In this document: positions 9,534 through 19,030 of the stretch, piece after piece
Numbering within the stretch: the first letter of the stretch is position 1
How the letters are laid out: every line of letters begins with the position of its first letter
Assembly (NCBI GenBank): GCA_963677625.2
Contig: CAXXSW010000007.1
Span: 372,001 to 436,000 of the forward strand
DNA: 64,000 bases
Reading direction: 5' to 3'
DNA from: UBA1351 sp963677625
Lineage (GTDB): Bacteria > Bacillota > Clostridia > Lachnospirales > Vallitaleaceae
Program-made: the position numbers and the translations under genes
The notes under the pieces: generated by a model
What the model was told of the DNA's origin: nothing
The model's database searches: none
The model's input: only the letters and a program-made list of their open reading frames with translations

Positions 9534-10460
9534 CTAAAATAGGGCATTTTCCTTGTCCAACTTTCTTACAACCCCATTGACAGTAACAACCAATACAAAT
9601 CCAACGACAGACTGATACAAACCAGCTGCTGCTGACATACCTATATCATTGAGTTTCATTAAACTATGATAAACATAGGTATCAATTGTTTGAGTAACAT
9701 CGTATAGCATACCTGAATTCATTGGCACTTGATAAAAGAGTCCAAAATCAGAATAGAAAATTCGTCCCACGGCCATTAAAGTCAAGACCATGACTGTTGG
9801 TTTCAACATCGGTATTGTTATTTTTAATATTTGTTGTAACTTTGTTGCTCCATCAATTTTGGCTGCCTCAAAAACACTTTTGTCAATACCAGCGATACTA
9901 GCCATATATATAATCGAGCTATATCCTACCATTTTCCAAAGATAGACAAAGATAAGTATTGCGGGCCAAAACTTAGGGCTCGAATACCATGCCACCGGAT
10001 CGGCGCCTAGTGATTCTAGAACTGTATTGTTAATGAATCCAGTATCTGAATTAAGGAAGGCGAATCCAATAAATCCAATAACTACCCATGAAAGTAAGTT
10101 AGGCAGGAGCAAGGAAGATTGGAGAAAACGAACCCGAATACTTTTACCAAGTTCAGTCATAAGAATTGCAACAAAAACCGCCGCAACCGTTCCAATTACA
10201 ATAAAAGACAGATTGTAAAGCAATGTGTTTCTTATAATGGTCCATGCATCTCGTTTAAATAGATACTCAAAATTCTTCAGTCCATTCCACGGACTAAAAA
10301 ATATTCCATCTACATAATTAAAATCTTTAAAGGCAATAAAGACTCCAAACATAGGAATATAATTATTAACCAATAAGTAAAGGATGCCGGGTAAGGCAAT
10401 TAGGAAAAGAGGACCGGATTTAGCCGGTCCCGCCTTTCTATTTCTATTGTTTTTCTTCAT
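9534..10460 (-). CDS. Carbohydrate ABC transporter permease, CUT1/LplB (YteP) type
   Basis: Partner permease of the 8593-9483 protein, 308 residues, with a basic N-terminus, six membrane segments and the EAA loop SVFEAAKIDGATKLQQILKITIP. The sequence LPGILYLLVNNYIPMFGVFIAFKDFN is diagnostic of the LplB/YteP group. Starting at 10460 (after GTGGAGAATAGA) leaves a 20-base gap to the upstream binding-protein gene; the upstream ATG at 10496 would overlap that gene and has no good binding site. Confidence 0.92.
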   Translation of the reverse strand: MKKNNRNRKAGPAKSGPLFLIALPGILYLLVNNYIPMFGVFIAFKDFNYVDGIFFSPWNGLKNFEYLFKRDAWTIIRNTLLYNLSFIVIGTVAAVFVAILMTELGKSIRVRFLQSSLLLPNLLSWVVIGFIGFAFLNSDTGFINNTVLESLGADPVAWYSSPKFWPAILIFVYLWKMVGYSSIIYMASIAGIDKSVFEAAKIDGATKLQQILKITIPMLKPTVMVLTLMAVGRIFYSDFGLFYQVPMNSGMLYDVTQTIDTYVYHSLMKLNDIGMSAAAGLYQSVVGFVLVVTVNGVVRKLDKENALF

Positions 10461-10480
10461 TCTATTCTCCACTTTACAGC

Positions 10481-12064
10481 TTATTCTTTTGACCACATAT
10501 CCAATTGTTTCTGCTTTTCATCCATGATCAAATCAAGTCCAGCTGATTCTAATTCTTCGATAAACTGAGGTAATACTACCTCTGGGTCAACGGCTCCACA
10601 AACGAGTACAGGTAAATATTGTTGGATAACGTTATTTACTGCTGAATACTCAGTCTTAACACTGGATGAATCAAAAGTGAATCCCATAGCCGGTGATTTT
10701 TTAGCTATTTGATTTTGCTCTTCTTCCCATACCAAGGATTCCATGCTAGTTCCTACCATTGGGTGCATGATAAAGAAATTACCTAATGTACCACAACTTA
10801 ACTGTGCTGTATAAGGTACGTTAGTAGCATCCTTACCTTCTGGATAAGACATATATCCTTCTTCATCCAAAACATAATCTCTGTCTTCTATTCCATAGAT
10901 GAGTAAGTTAGCAATTTCTGGGTCTGTAAATGTAAGGTTAAGGAAGGCAAGTGAAGCTTCAGGTACATCAGTTGTTGAAGCAACCATCCAACTGAGAGCA
11001 TTAATAGCAGTTGTATCTAGATATGCATCACCAATCTGTATTGCTCCAAGGTTTTGTCCACCCATTTGTGCGCCTAAACTAGCTGCTGTATCCTCTGGAG
11101 GATAACTATAAGCTGCTATATAGCAGAAACTGTTTTCTGCATTCATCAACTCTGAAGAAGTACTAGTAGTTGTAGCTGCATCCTGTAAAATAAGGCCTTC
11201 ATTATACCAAACTCTAGCTAGATCACACACATCTTTAAATTCTGGCAAACTGTAATAGTCTACAACTTCCATGGAATCACCTTTAAGAACTCCTTTAGGG
11301 CTAAAAAGGTCATCTGTAAGAAAATCGACTTCTCCAATTGTCCTTGCAATACCTGAATCACCTTTATTAACAGGAACTACAGGAGTTATATCAGGATATG
11401 CTGCTTTTACTTCTCTAAGTATATCTGTTAAGTCCTCAACACTTTTTACTCCGTTCATGTCAAGACCTAGTTCATCAGCAATATCTTTCTTGTAAATAAT
11501 CATAGGTGTAAGTGCATATGGTTTATAGGTAGGTATACCAAACAATTTTCCATCCTGAACACAGGCATCTAAAATTTCCTGTCCTAAGAGTTCTTTTGTT
11601 TCTGGTGCATACTCATCGATCATATCACTAATATCATAAGCCATTTTTGTTGAAACTCTCATGTTGAAATCTCCAAGTGACTGTATGATATCAAGTTTTT
11701 CACCACTTTGTAATGAAAGACTGATTTTGGATGCATAATCAAAAATCGCTATTGGCATCAACTGAATTTCAGCTCCGATTTTTTCTCTAGTAATCTTGTT
11801 TATCTCTTCTTCAATCGTATCTAATGTATCTTCAGGTGGAATATTATTAAAAGTTGCATAAGCATATACAACTTGGTCATATTCAACCTTGTCAGCTGTG
11901 TCTTTTGACTTGTCATCTCCTGCATCTTGAGTCTGCTTACTTGTTGAAGAGTCCTTGCTTTCATCTGAAGCAGAACCTTCATCTTTTCCACCGCCGCATG
12001 CTGTAAGATTCAAAACCAGTACCGCAAGAAGCATCATACTTGTAATTTTTTTAATTAAATTCAT
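10481..12064 (-). CDS. Extracellular solute-binding lipoprotein, LplA/YtcQ type
   Basis: Binding protein of 527 residues for the LplBC-type importer downstream. Lipoprotein signal ending LTAC (Cys23), Ser/Lys/Asp-rich linker to ~60, then a family 1-type binding domain (KITREKIGAEIQLMPI, GKLFGIPTYKPYALTPMIIYKKDIADELGLD). It is paralogous to the binding protein at 61439-62947: both share the ITREK(I/V)G motif, the KDIAEELG region and the NLMFTDPE block. Start follows AGGGAGGTTTACA. The ligand is probably an oligosaccharide, judged from the operon. Confidence 0.9.
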   Translation of the reverse strand: MNLIKKITSMMLLAVLVLNLTACGGGKDEGSASDESKDSSTSKQTQDAGDDKSKDTADKVEYDQVVYAYATFNNIPPEDTLDTIEEEINKITREKIGAEIQLMPIAIFDYASKISLSLQSGEKLDIIQSLGDFNMRVSTKMAYDISDMIDEYAPETKELLGQEILDACVQDGKLFGIPTYKPYALTPMIIYKKDIADELGLDMNGVKSVEDLTDILREVKAAYPDITPVVPVNKGDSGIARTIGEVDFLTDDLFSPKGVLKGDSMEVVDYYSLPEFKDVCDLARVWYNEGLILQDAATTTSTSSELMNAENSFCYIAAYSYPPEDTAASLGAQMGGQNLGAIQIGDAYLDTTAINALSWMVASTTDVPEASLAFLNLTFTDPEIANLLIYGIEDRDYVLDEEGYMSYPEGKDATNVPYTAQLSCGTLGNFFIMHPMVGTSMESLVWEEEQNQIAKKSPAMGFTFDSSSVKTEYSAVNNVIQQYLPVLVCGAVDPEVVLPQFIEELESAGLDLIMDEKQKQLDMWSKE

Positions 12065-12081
12065 TGTAAACCTCCCTATAT

Positions 12082-12106
12082 AATTGATACTAATACTATA
12101 TCAATT
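12082..12106. promoter_or_regulatory. Inverted repeat ahead of the binding-protein gene
   Basis: AATTGATA and TATCAATT form 8-base arms around a 9-base spacer, 18 bases upstream of the start codon at 12064 and downstream of the response-regulator gene. It could be a regulator site for a separate importer promoter, or an mRNA hairpin. Confidence 0.3.
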
Positions 12107-12159
12107 TGTATAAGGCAATACTTTTGTTATTAAGGGCTATTCTATTAAAAACAAGTCAT

Positions 12160-13713
12160 TTATTGTTGACTTCGATAATCTTTTGGTGAAAGACCCGTAG
12201 CTTTTTTAAATAAAGTCGAAAAATAGGAAAAATTATCATAACCAACACTTTCCGCAATGTCACTAATTGGGGTTGACTCATTTCTAAGTTTTACTTTGGC
12301 CTTATCAATTCTACACTGATTAATATAAGATTTTATGCTAACACCAGTTTTTTTCTTATAAAGCTTAGCCAAATATTCCGGAGTTAGAAAAAAATGCTCT
12401 GCAACCTCAGTCCGAGTGATGGATTCAGAGTAATGACCATGTATGAATGCATTGATTTGCTCAATAAGAGATGGCGTCTTATTTACTGTCTCTTCATAAT
12501 CAAAGGTCTTCTCCAATATATTTTTGCACCACTTAATCATATCAACAGGTGAGTCTGTCGCATGATCTGATAATCTTATGCTCCTTTGATCAATAAACAA
12601 CTTAGTTGCCTGTATACCCTTTTTCATTAAATGAGCATATATAACCTGCAAGACCTCCTCTTTGATAATATAAAGTGAATGAACATTCAAAAGACTGCTG
12701 TCATTTAAGTGCTTGAATGTAAGCTTAAGATAACGAAGGATTCCCTCTGTATCTACATTTACGATCATTTGCTCAAACTTTTCAAAATCTATAATTTGTC
12801 TTTCGTCGATTTGAGAAATGTATACATCTTTCTCAAAAAAGACACTTCCATATAGACCTATATTGGATTCGAGAAGGCTTCTCAACTTATGATTCACCTC
12901 TGTCATATCACTAATTGAACATATATTACTGATACAGCAAGTGACCAATGATTCGAAGTATTTTTTACAATTATCAATTAGTTCATTGCATAATTTGGCA
13001 AGTTCATAAGGATCTTCTTCTTCCGAAACCGTAATAAAGTTTAAGGTATCTGCCACATATATCTTTACCACATTTTCATTAGCAATCTTCTTCGTTAACA
13101 ATTCAGACTGCATGCCTTCTAATATATATTCAAATACGTCTCTTCCATATTTTTCCACATCATTTTCAGAACTGGTTATTCTACAATAAATCAACCTATA
13201 CTTCTGATTTTTCTTAAGTTCAATGCTTCTTAGAGAGGCTTCCTTTTTAATGTAGCGATAATCAAAAAACTCACCTAAAAGTAGTGTTTTCCAGAAATCT
13301 ACCTTAGCAAAAGAATAATCAGTCTCTGTATTCTTCTTGTTTTGAATACTTGTAACAATTCTCTGCAAATTAAGTTCAAGGGTATGGATATCTAGGGGTT
13401 TGGTTAAGTAGGCGCAAGCGCCATAGTTAATAGCCTCTTGTGCAAAATCAAAGTTTTCATGACAGGTTAGCATTAAGAAATAACTCTCATAGTCATTCGC
13501 TCTTACCCACTTAAGTAGATCTAAGCCTGAAGCTTGTGGCATTTCAATATCACTAATAATAATATCTATCTGTTCTTCCTTGATAATCTCAATGGCATGG
13601 TCAACATTATAAGCACAAAAAACTTCCTCAATACCTAATTCCTTCCATGGTAGGTTTTCCTGAATTTCATCAATTATGATGTGATCATCATCTACTATTA
13701 ATATTTTAATCAT
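12160..13713 (-). CDS. Response regulator, YesN type (receiver plus AraC DNA-binding domain)
   Basis: Two-component response regulator, 517 residues. The N-terminal receiver has the acidic cluster VDDD (8-10), phosphoacceptor Asp55 in IIISDIEMPQ and the conserved Lys in YLTKPLD. A long middle region follows, then a C-terminal AraC helix-turn-helix pair (~415-517) ending FKKATGLSPKDYRSQ. Start is preceded by GAGGAAAAACC inside the kinase gene; the two genes overlap by 8 bases, so translation is coupled. It is expected to activate the importer genes downstream in response to an extracellular sugar sensed by the partner kinase. Confidence 0.93.
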   Translation of the reverse strand: MIKILIVDDDHIIIDEIQENLPWKELGIEEVFCAYNVDHAIEIIKEEQIDIIISDIEMPQASGLDLLKWVRANDYESYFLMLTCHENFDFAQEAINYGACAYLTKPLDIHTLELNLQRIVTSIQNKKNTETDYSFAKVDFWKTLLLGEFFDYRYIKKEASLRSIELKKNQKYRLIYCRITSSENDVEKYGRDVFEYILEGMQSELLTKKIANENVVKIYVADTLNFITVSEEEDPYELAKLCNELIDNCKKYFESLVTCCISNICSISDMTEVNHKLRSLLESNIGLYGSVFFEKDVYISQIDERQIIDFEKFEQMIVNVDTEGILRYLKLTFKHLNDSSLLNVHSLYIIKEEVLQVIYAHLMKKGIQATKLFIDQRSIRLSDHATDSPVDMIKWCKNILEKTFDYEETVNKTPSLIEQINAFIHGHYSESITRTEVAEHFFLTPEYLAKLYKKKTGVSIKSYINQCRIDKAKVKLRNESTPISDIAESVGYDNFSYFSTLFKKATGLSPKDYRSQQ

Positions 13714-15412
13714 GGTTTTTCCTCACTTGATGCTTTGTAACTTTTGGAATGTATATTTTATTCAAACATCCACTAGGTTCCTGATTACTTATAATAATAA
13801 GAGACTCTCTTTCATACATAAGCTCCATCATTCTTTTAACACTATGTAAACCGGTTCGCGTCCCATCATCTCTCCATAGGACATTGTCTCCCTTCATAAA
13901 GCGAATAACTTCTTCCGGGTAGCCTTTACCATCATCTTCAATCTCTATTAATAACATTTCTTCACCTTGATACCTTGTGGTGGTCACTTTAATCAAAAGC
14001 ATTCTCGTTGTATCAATGGCAATGGCATATTTAAAGAAGTTCTCAACAAAAGAGTGAACAATCATTTGAGGTACTTCCCAATCTTCCAACTCCGATGGCA
14101 AATCAATAAGATAAAAGGTACATCCAGGATACTTAAATTCCTGCATTTTAATATAATTCTCTACATGCTTTAGTTCATTCTTAATTGATACTGTTCTAAA
14201 ACCCACACTAAACATATATCGTACATTTTTAGAAAAGGCATCAATATAATGCCTGATTTCTTCACTTTTATTCTGATTGCTTAGGCTGGCAATCGTCGAT
14301 AAGGCATTAAGAAAAAAATGTGGCCTAAGTTGCAAACGTATACTTTTAAGTTCTATATCCAAAAGCTCCAGACGTTTTTCATAAGATTGAATCTTTAAGC
14401 CGACGATTTCATCAACCATTTGATTAGTCGCTTCCTGTAGCATGTCAAATTCTTTAGTTCTATAGCTACCAATAATTCGACTTTCATACTGACCATTCTT
14501 AATTTTTTTCATTTGCCCAATGACAAAATGCATAGGCAGAGCTATCTGTCGCTGGGTAAATAATAATATATACCCCATAAAGACCAAAGCAATACCAACA
14601 CTTATAGCGACAATAATCATACTCGAATGAGTTTGAAATAAAACACTTTTCCTGCTGGTAAAACAGGTAACATATAGTTCTTCCTTAACGACCTCACCAA
14701 GGTTCTTTTTATATTCATCACTGTTAAATGTTTGAAGACTATCTCCAACTTTTAAATCTTCAGGTGGCGCTCCAATTATTTTTCCTACGGTTCCTTTATT
14801 GTTACCTAGAACTATAATCCTATCTGCCAATTCTTGAGAAGAAAGAAAATTAAGTAGGTTCTTAGCATTTGTAAATGCACCAATACCTCTTGAACCATTG
14901 AAGAGAATTTTATAGATATACATATCTCCTTCTATATCAACAAAATCCCATTGATTATTATGAATTGTTTTTGAGTTAATTTCAGATGCTATAAAAGCTT
15001 TAATCAGGCTTTTATGATTATAGTCAAAGCCAACTTTTATAGCATCAATATTTATACCATAATTAGAATCATAAACAGTAAGTATATCTACCGTATCATT
15101 TGAATACATCAGGTCCTGCATATAATTAGAAAGAGAAACTGCAGACAAGATCCTCTTGTCTGCATCCTTTCCTCCAATAAGCTCAAGATCCACCCCCTGC
15201 ATAGAAAGCCGAGTTAGTACTGTATCCATATCCTCAATATTATTCTTAAACTCATTTTTATATATTTCCGTTAGAGCACTGGTAGCATCATTGATTTCAT
15301 CCTCAAGAACATAATAGGAGGATACTATGAATATACCTAATATTACAGCAAGAATAAGGGTTAGAATTAGTAAATATACAAGTATCTCATTGACAAATGA
15401 TTTTTTCTTCAT
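13706..15412 (-). CDS. Sensor histidine kinase, YesM type
   Basis: Membrane sensor kinase, 568 residues. TM1 lies at residues ~8-33, followed by a ~240-residue extracellular sensing region, TM2 (MIIVAISVGIALVFMGYILLF), a HAMP-like linker, a His_kinase domain (phosphoacceptor His in LRPHFFLNAL) and a HATPase_c domain with the N-box HSFVENFFKYAI and glycine box EDDGKGYP. The start at 15412 follows GAGGAGGTTTGG; the ATG at 15451 is in frame but lacks a binding site. Placed between the GH13 enzyme and the importer within one operon, so sensor, importer and enzymes probably share a substrate. Confidence 0.92.
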   Translation of the reverse strand: MKKKSFVNEILVYLLILTLILAVILGIFIVSSYYVLEDEINDATSALTEIYKNEFKNNIEDMDTVLTRLSMQGVDLELIGGKDADKRILSAVSLSNYMQDLMYSNDTVDILTVYDSNYGINIDAIKVGFDYNHKSLIKAFIASEINSKTIHNNQWDFVDIEGDMYIYKILFNGSRGIGAFTNAKNLLNFLSSQELADRIIVLGNNKGTVGKIIGAPPEDLKVGDSLQTFNSDEYKKNLGEVVKEELYVTCFTSRKSVLFQTHSSMIIVAISVGIALVFMGYILLFTQRQIALPMHFVIGQMKKIKNGQYESRIIGSYRTKEFDMLQEATNQMVDEIVGLKIQSYEKRLELLDIELKSIRLQLRPHFFLNALSTIASLSNQNKSEEIRHYIDAFSKNVRYMFSVGFRTVSIKNELKHVENYIKMQEFKYPGCTFYLIDLPSELEDWEVPQMIVHSFVENFFKYAIAIDTTRMLLIKVTTTRYQGEEMLLIEIEDDGKGYPEEVIRFMKGDNVLWRDDGTRTGLHSVKRMMELMYERESLIIISNQEPSGCLNKIYIPKVTKHQVRKNHD

Positions 15413-15490
15413 CCAAACCTCCTCAACTATAAAGGCAGCCTCCAAGACCAATGATCTAACCTTTCTCCTTACAGTGTACCTATATTATAA

Positions 15491-17194
15491 TCAATTTGAG
15501 ATATAATTAAAAGCCTTTGTCTGGTCAGGTTGGTAAGCTTCAACAGAAAATTCATAAGTATTCAGGTCCGCCCGAAGTTCTGCACTATAGCCATCGCATG
15601 ACCATACCCAATGAATTTTCTTATCATCGTCACCTTTGAACTCTAGCTTGTTTTCACCTGTAAAAGCCTTAAAGTTGTTTCGGAATCTAATAAGATCCAT
15701 TTGATCTTTTACAATTTTACTTTTCAAGCCTGCTTTAACCTGATCTAAAGAAAGGTTAGTACGATTAATCTCTTTATGTCCTGCGCCATCTGATTGACCG
15801 ACTGCATCATAATCATTTTTCCCTGCAAAAAGATCTAAATACCAAATTTGAGGTTTTCCAGGTGAGAACAACTGTAATGCCCTTGCAAGGAGAAGTTTTT
15901 TCTCGCTTTCCCCAAGTGCACTAAAATATGTTGCATTGACCTGGTAGTATATGTCTTTTTTTCCATGAAGGTTTTTAATCAGGCCTCCCCTGTTGACTAC
16001 AGTCTCAATCAATTTCTCAATTCTTTCTTCACTTAAAAGCCCCTTTAAATCCAAAAGAGGAATACCATCATGACATCCAAGCATATTAACTGTTTTTATC
16101 CCTTTATCCTGAACTTCTTTTAACCAACTTACCAATTCATGCTTGGATTGATATTCTATGGCATCCAAAATGAGTCCCGGTAGAAAGAAATCATAGGTCA
16201 TATATCCTTGTTCTGCTATTTTCTCATGAATCTTTTCTTCATATTTACTATGAATTTCTGGTAGAAGACTTATTCCATGGTTTTGAGATATTGACTTAAC
16301 CTTTGCCAATAAGTCCCAAGTATCAGGTTCATTAAAAAAGTTCTTTTTCCCAGGTGCTTTTGCTGCATATGCAAAAGCATCCAATCTAATGATAGAAGCA
16401 CCATAGCTGGCAAGTTTACCGATCGTTTCCTTATAGAATTCCCAGACTTTTGGTGATTGAATATTAAGGTCCATCTGGCCAAGATATCGTCGGGATTGTT
16501 CAACATAGTCCGTAATCTGGCTCTTATACTTTTCATATCCGTCCCAATTCATGTCTTGAGGCCAAGCCGTATTATCAACACAGTCATTAATCCTATCTGC
16601 CAATATCTCTGCCTTTAAATACTGAAGACCAAGTTCTTCTATAAAATTCTCTGGACGAAACAAGGGATATGTGATGCTTTGATAAAAAGTATTCCAATAT
16701 GGAACTTGATTACCATCAGGCATTAATACTTTTAGAATAGGTAAACCTGGTTTCCTAAAAAACATATCCTTAATGAATTCAGGTTCAGGTTCAATAATTC
16801 CTTCACTGTTTTTAACTCCACACCCTTCCCAAAAGGCATTCCAGTCAATAAAAAAGTCAGCATACTTTGATTCTTGACCTTTTTTAATAAGGTCCTGAAA
16901 CTGCGGGGATAACACTGAACAATGATTGAGAACAAAATCAAGTTTAAGTTGGATTCCCATTTCTTGTATTTTTTCTATATCTTCTTTCCCGCCCATGACT
17001 TCATTTAACTCATAATCTATAACTGAAAATCCCCTATCCAGATCTGTATTATATATACTAGGGAGAAGATATAAGGACTGAAATATATCGTCTCCACCTT
17101 CTTTTAAGAAATCAAGGAGTCCATGTAAATTACCTCCCAAACTATCAGGATATATGTTTAAAATCGGTCCATTATTCATATTTGAATTACTCAT
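15491..17194 (-). CDS. GH13_18 glycoside phosphorylase (sucrose phosphorylase-like)
   Basis: Cytoplasmic alpha-glucoside phosphorylase that would split a glucoside with phosphate into alpha-glucose 1-phosphate and an acceptor. About 567 residues. Catalytic residues are placed as in sucrose phosphorylase: nucleophile Asp272 (IRLDAFAYA), acid/base Glu313 (LLPEIHS) and the transition-state Asp in GCHDGIP. N-terminal GGNLHGLLDFL and FVLNHCS are also typical. It is longer than the ~490-500 residues of classical enzymes, mainly through an insertion between VPYWNTFYQ and QMDLNIQSP, so the acceptor may not be fructose (glucosylglycerate- and sucrose-6-phosphate-specific relatives exist). ATG at 17194 follows GGAG and overlaps the kinase gene by 8 bases. 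Confidence 0.85.
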   Translation of the reverse strand: MSNSNMNNGPILNIYPDSLGGNLHGLLDFLKEGGDDIFQSLYLLPSIYNTDLDRGFSVIDYELNEVMGGKEDIEKIQEMGIQLKLDFVLNHCSVLSPQFQDLIKKGQESKYADFFIDWNAFWEGCGVKNSEGIIEPEPEFIKDMFFRKPGLPILKVLMPDGNQVPYWNTFYQSITYPLFRPENFIEELGLQYLKAEILADRINDCVDNTAWPQDMNWDGYEKYKSQITDYVEQSRRYLGQMDLNIQSPKVWEFYKETIGKLASYGASIIRLDAFAYAAKAPGKKNFFNEPDTWDLLAKVKSISQNHGISLLPEIHSKYEEKIHEKIAEQGYMTYDFFLPGLILDAIEYQSKHELVSWLKEVQDKGIKTVNMLGCHDGIPLLDLKGLLSEERIEKLIETVVNRGGLIKNLHGKKDIYYQVNATYFSALGESEKKLLLARALQLFSPGKPQIWYLDLFAGKNDYDAVGQSDGAGHKEINRTNLSLDQVKAGLKSKIVKDQMDLIRFRNNFKAFTGENKLEFKGDDDKKIHWVWSCDGYSAELRADLNTYEFSVEAYQPDQTKAFNYISN

Positions 17195-18080
17195 CAATCA
17201 CATCTCCATTTTTCATAACAATAATTTTAGCTGTTTTTGACTGTTCTTGGAGTTTCGCCTGTTCTATTTCTAAAACCATGGTTGTAAAAGGGCTATCTGT
17301 ATTCCCATCCCTATTTCTATTTTTCCTGTGTTCAAGAGTTTCTTCTGGCGTACTATTTAGGAGTATGGGTATATCTACACCTTCTAACTCAGGATTATTA
17401 CCATGGGTCCATTCAATAATCAATATCTGAGTCGCACTGAAATCAACTTTATCATACCAAATATCTTGTTCGCTTCTTCCCATTCTCTTCAAATATATAG
17501 AAGTATCACCTTTTCTGAATTGCTTTACAACTCGATTAATTTCACAATAATCAATTTCTTTTGATGAGCCAAGATAATCGGCCAAGCCTTTTCTTCCATA
17601 CTCCTGGTATACTTCTAGACCTGGTAAATCTTGACACTGTTTAGGGTTAGACTCTTCTTCTTCCTCTTGAAGCTTTAGAATTTTCTCATTAAGTTCCTGT
17701 GTATAGGTGTCTGTTTTTATTAACCCTTTTAAACCTTCTTCTCTGAAATAGCGTATTCTTTCCAAGTCATTTAACTTAGGTATACGATGGGGGTAGTTAT
17801 CTCCCGAAAGAATATATGCCCTATACCCATTAGCCTCAAGATAGAACCTAAGGACTGAACTAATCTCTGATTTTCCAACTCCAGAGCCACCATGAAGAGA
17901 GATAACAATCTTATCTCGGCCTTGGATTGACTTTATTTTTCCTAATAAATTAGGAAGAATCTTCTGTGCTTTTATGACCTTATCGTCATCTATCTGAACT
18001 TTATCTCCTGGCATATCTCCTGTAGACAATTTAGAATAATCATCTATTACTGGTATTACTACTGTTTTACTATTCATCAT
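17187..18080 (-). CDS. P-loop kinase of the uridine kinase/phosphoribulokinase-like type, substrate unknown
   Basis: 297-residue P-loop protein, not assignable to a named enzyme. Walker A is GGSGVGKS (residues 64-71), followed by a strand ending ILSGDNYPHR, where Asp94 matches the catalytic/substrate Asp of uridine-kinase-type folds. A LIIEWTHGNNPEL segment and a HRKNRNRD element (possible lid arginines) occur in the second half. Its start overlaps the preceding hydrolase stop (ATGA) and its stop overlaps the phosphorylase start, so all three are translationally coupled. Inference: it phosphorylates the acceptor released by the phosphorylase or esterases. ATG at 18077 is an alternative start. 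Confidence 0.7.
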   Translation of the reverse strand: MMNSKTVVIPVIDDYSKLSTGDMPGDKVQIDDDKVIKAQKILPNLLGKIKSIQGRDKIVISLHGGSGVGKSEISSVLRFYLEANGYRAYILSGDNYPHRIPKLNDLERIRYFREEGLKGLIKTDTYTQELNEKILKLQEEEEESNPKQCQDLPGLEVYQEYGRKGLADYLGSSKEIDYCEINRVVKQFRKGDTSIYLKRMGRSEQDIWYDKVDFSATQILIIEWTHGNNPELEGVDIPILLNSTPEETLEHRKNRNRDGNTDSPFTTMVLEIEQAKLQEQSKTAKIIVMKNGDVIDE

Positions 18081-19021
18081 AACTCCTTCTTCTCAAAAGC
18101 TACTTTGAGAACATCAACATAATATTCATTAGCCTTTCGACTAATAGCTGTTTGATCACCCAGTCCATCAAATCCATGATAGCATCCTGGGTAAAGATTA
18201 AACTCAACGCTTACTCCACATTGGGCTAATCGTTGGACATAATTAATTGTTTCATCACGAAATGGATCCATTTGACCAACGCAGGTATATGTAGGCGGAA
18301 GACCGGATAAATCAAGTGCTCTATATGGTGCTGCATAATAGGGTATATTCTCCCTATCCATATCCCCTAGATACATGTTCCAAGCAATTTGGTTGTTTTC
18401 TTTGTTCCATGCATTAGGCATGACCTCTTTTGTAATCTCTAGAGCCGAAGGCAAGTCCGACTTATCATCAATCATAGGATATAAGGGCATTTGAAAGACA
18501 ATCTCAATTTCCTTTTTATCTCTAACAAGCAGGGCAAGCGCTGCTGTTAATCCACCACCGGCACTTGGACCACCTATGCCTATCTTTTCTTTAATAATTC
18601 CAAGCTCTTCACTATTATGATAAAGCCATAAAAGACCATCATAACAATCATTTAGTCCAGCAGGATATGGATATTCAGGTGCTAACCTATAATCTACAGA
18701 AACTACTATACACGGAACTTCTGAGGCTAATTTGGAACATATTCTATCATCCCCTGTATAATCGCCTAGAACGTATCCGCCACCGTGAATCCAATAAAGG
18801 GCTGGTAAACTTTCTTGGCTTTCTACTTTCGGTTTATATATACGTAATTTTCCTTTTCCGTCTCGCCTTTGATAATCAATATTCTCAATAAGCATTCCTT
18901 GAGGAATCTCCTCAGGTATAGGATTAAACTGACGCATAATTTCAAGATCAGTATCCAAATTACATTTTTGCATATTTTCAAGATAAGGTATTAGTTCCGC
19001 CAGTATCTTATTCTTGTACAT
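18077..19021 (-). CDS. Alpha/beta hydrolase, hormone-sensitive-lipase-like esterase
   Basis: Cytoplasmic carboxylesterase, 314 residues. Oxyanion motif HGGG (79-82), nucleophile Ser153 in GPSAGG, acid Asp252 in GQMDPFRDE and His282 in YPGCYHGFDG: a complete family IV triad. No signal peptide. Start follows AGGAGATAAGT. Sits between another esterase and the P-loop kinase with 4-9 base spacings, consistent with removal of acyl groups from an imported glycoside before phosphorolysis. Confidence 0.88.
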   Translation of the reverse strand: MYKNKILAELIPYLENMQKCNLDTDLEIMRQFNPIPEEIPQGMLIENIDYQRRDGKGKLRIYKPKVESQESLPALYWIHGGGYVLGDYTGDDRICSKLASEVPCIVVSVDYRLAPEYPYPAGLNDCYDGLLWLYHNSEELGIIKEKIGIGGPSAGGGLTAALALLVRDKKEIEIVFQMPLYPMIDDKSDLPSALEITKEVMPNAWNKENNQIAWNMYLGDMDRENIPYYAAPYRALDLSGLPPTYTCVGQMDPFRDETINYVQRLAQCGVSVEFNLYPGCYHGFDGLGDQTAISRKANEYYVDVLKVAFEKKEL

Positions 19022-19030
19022 ACTTATCTC

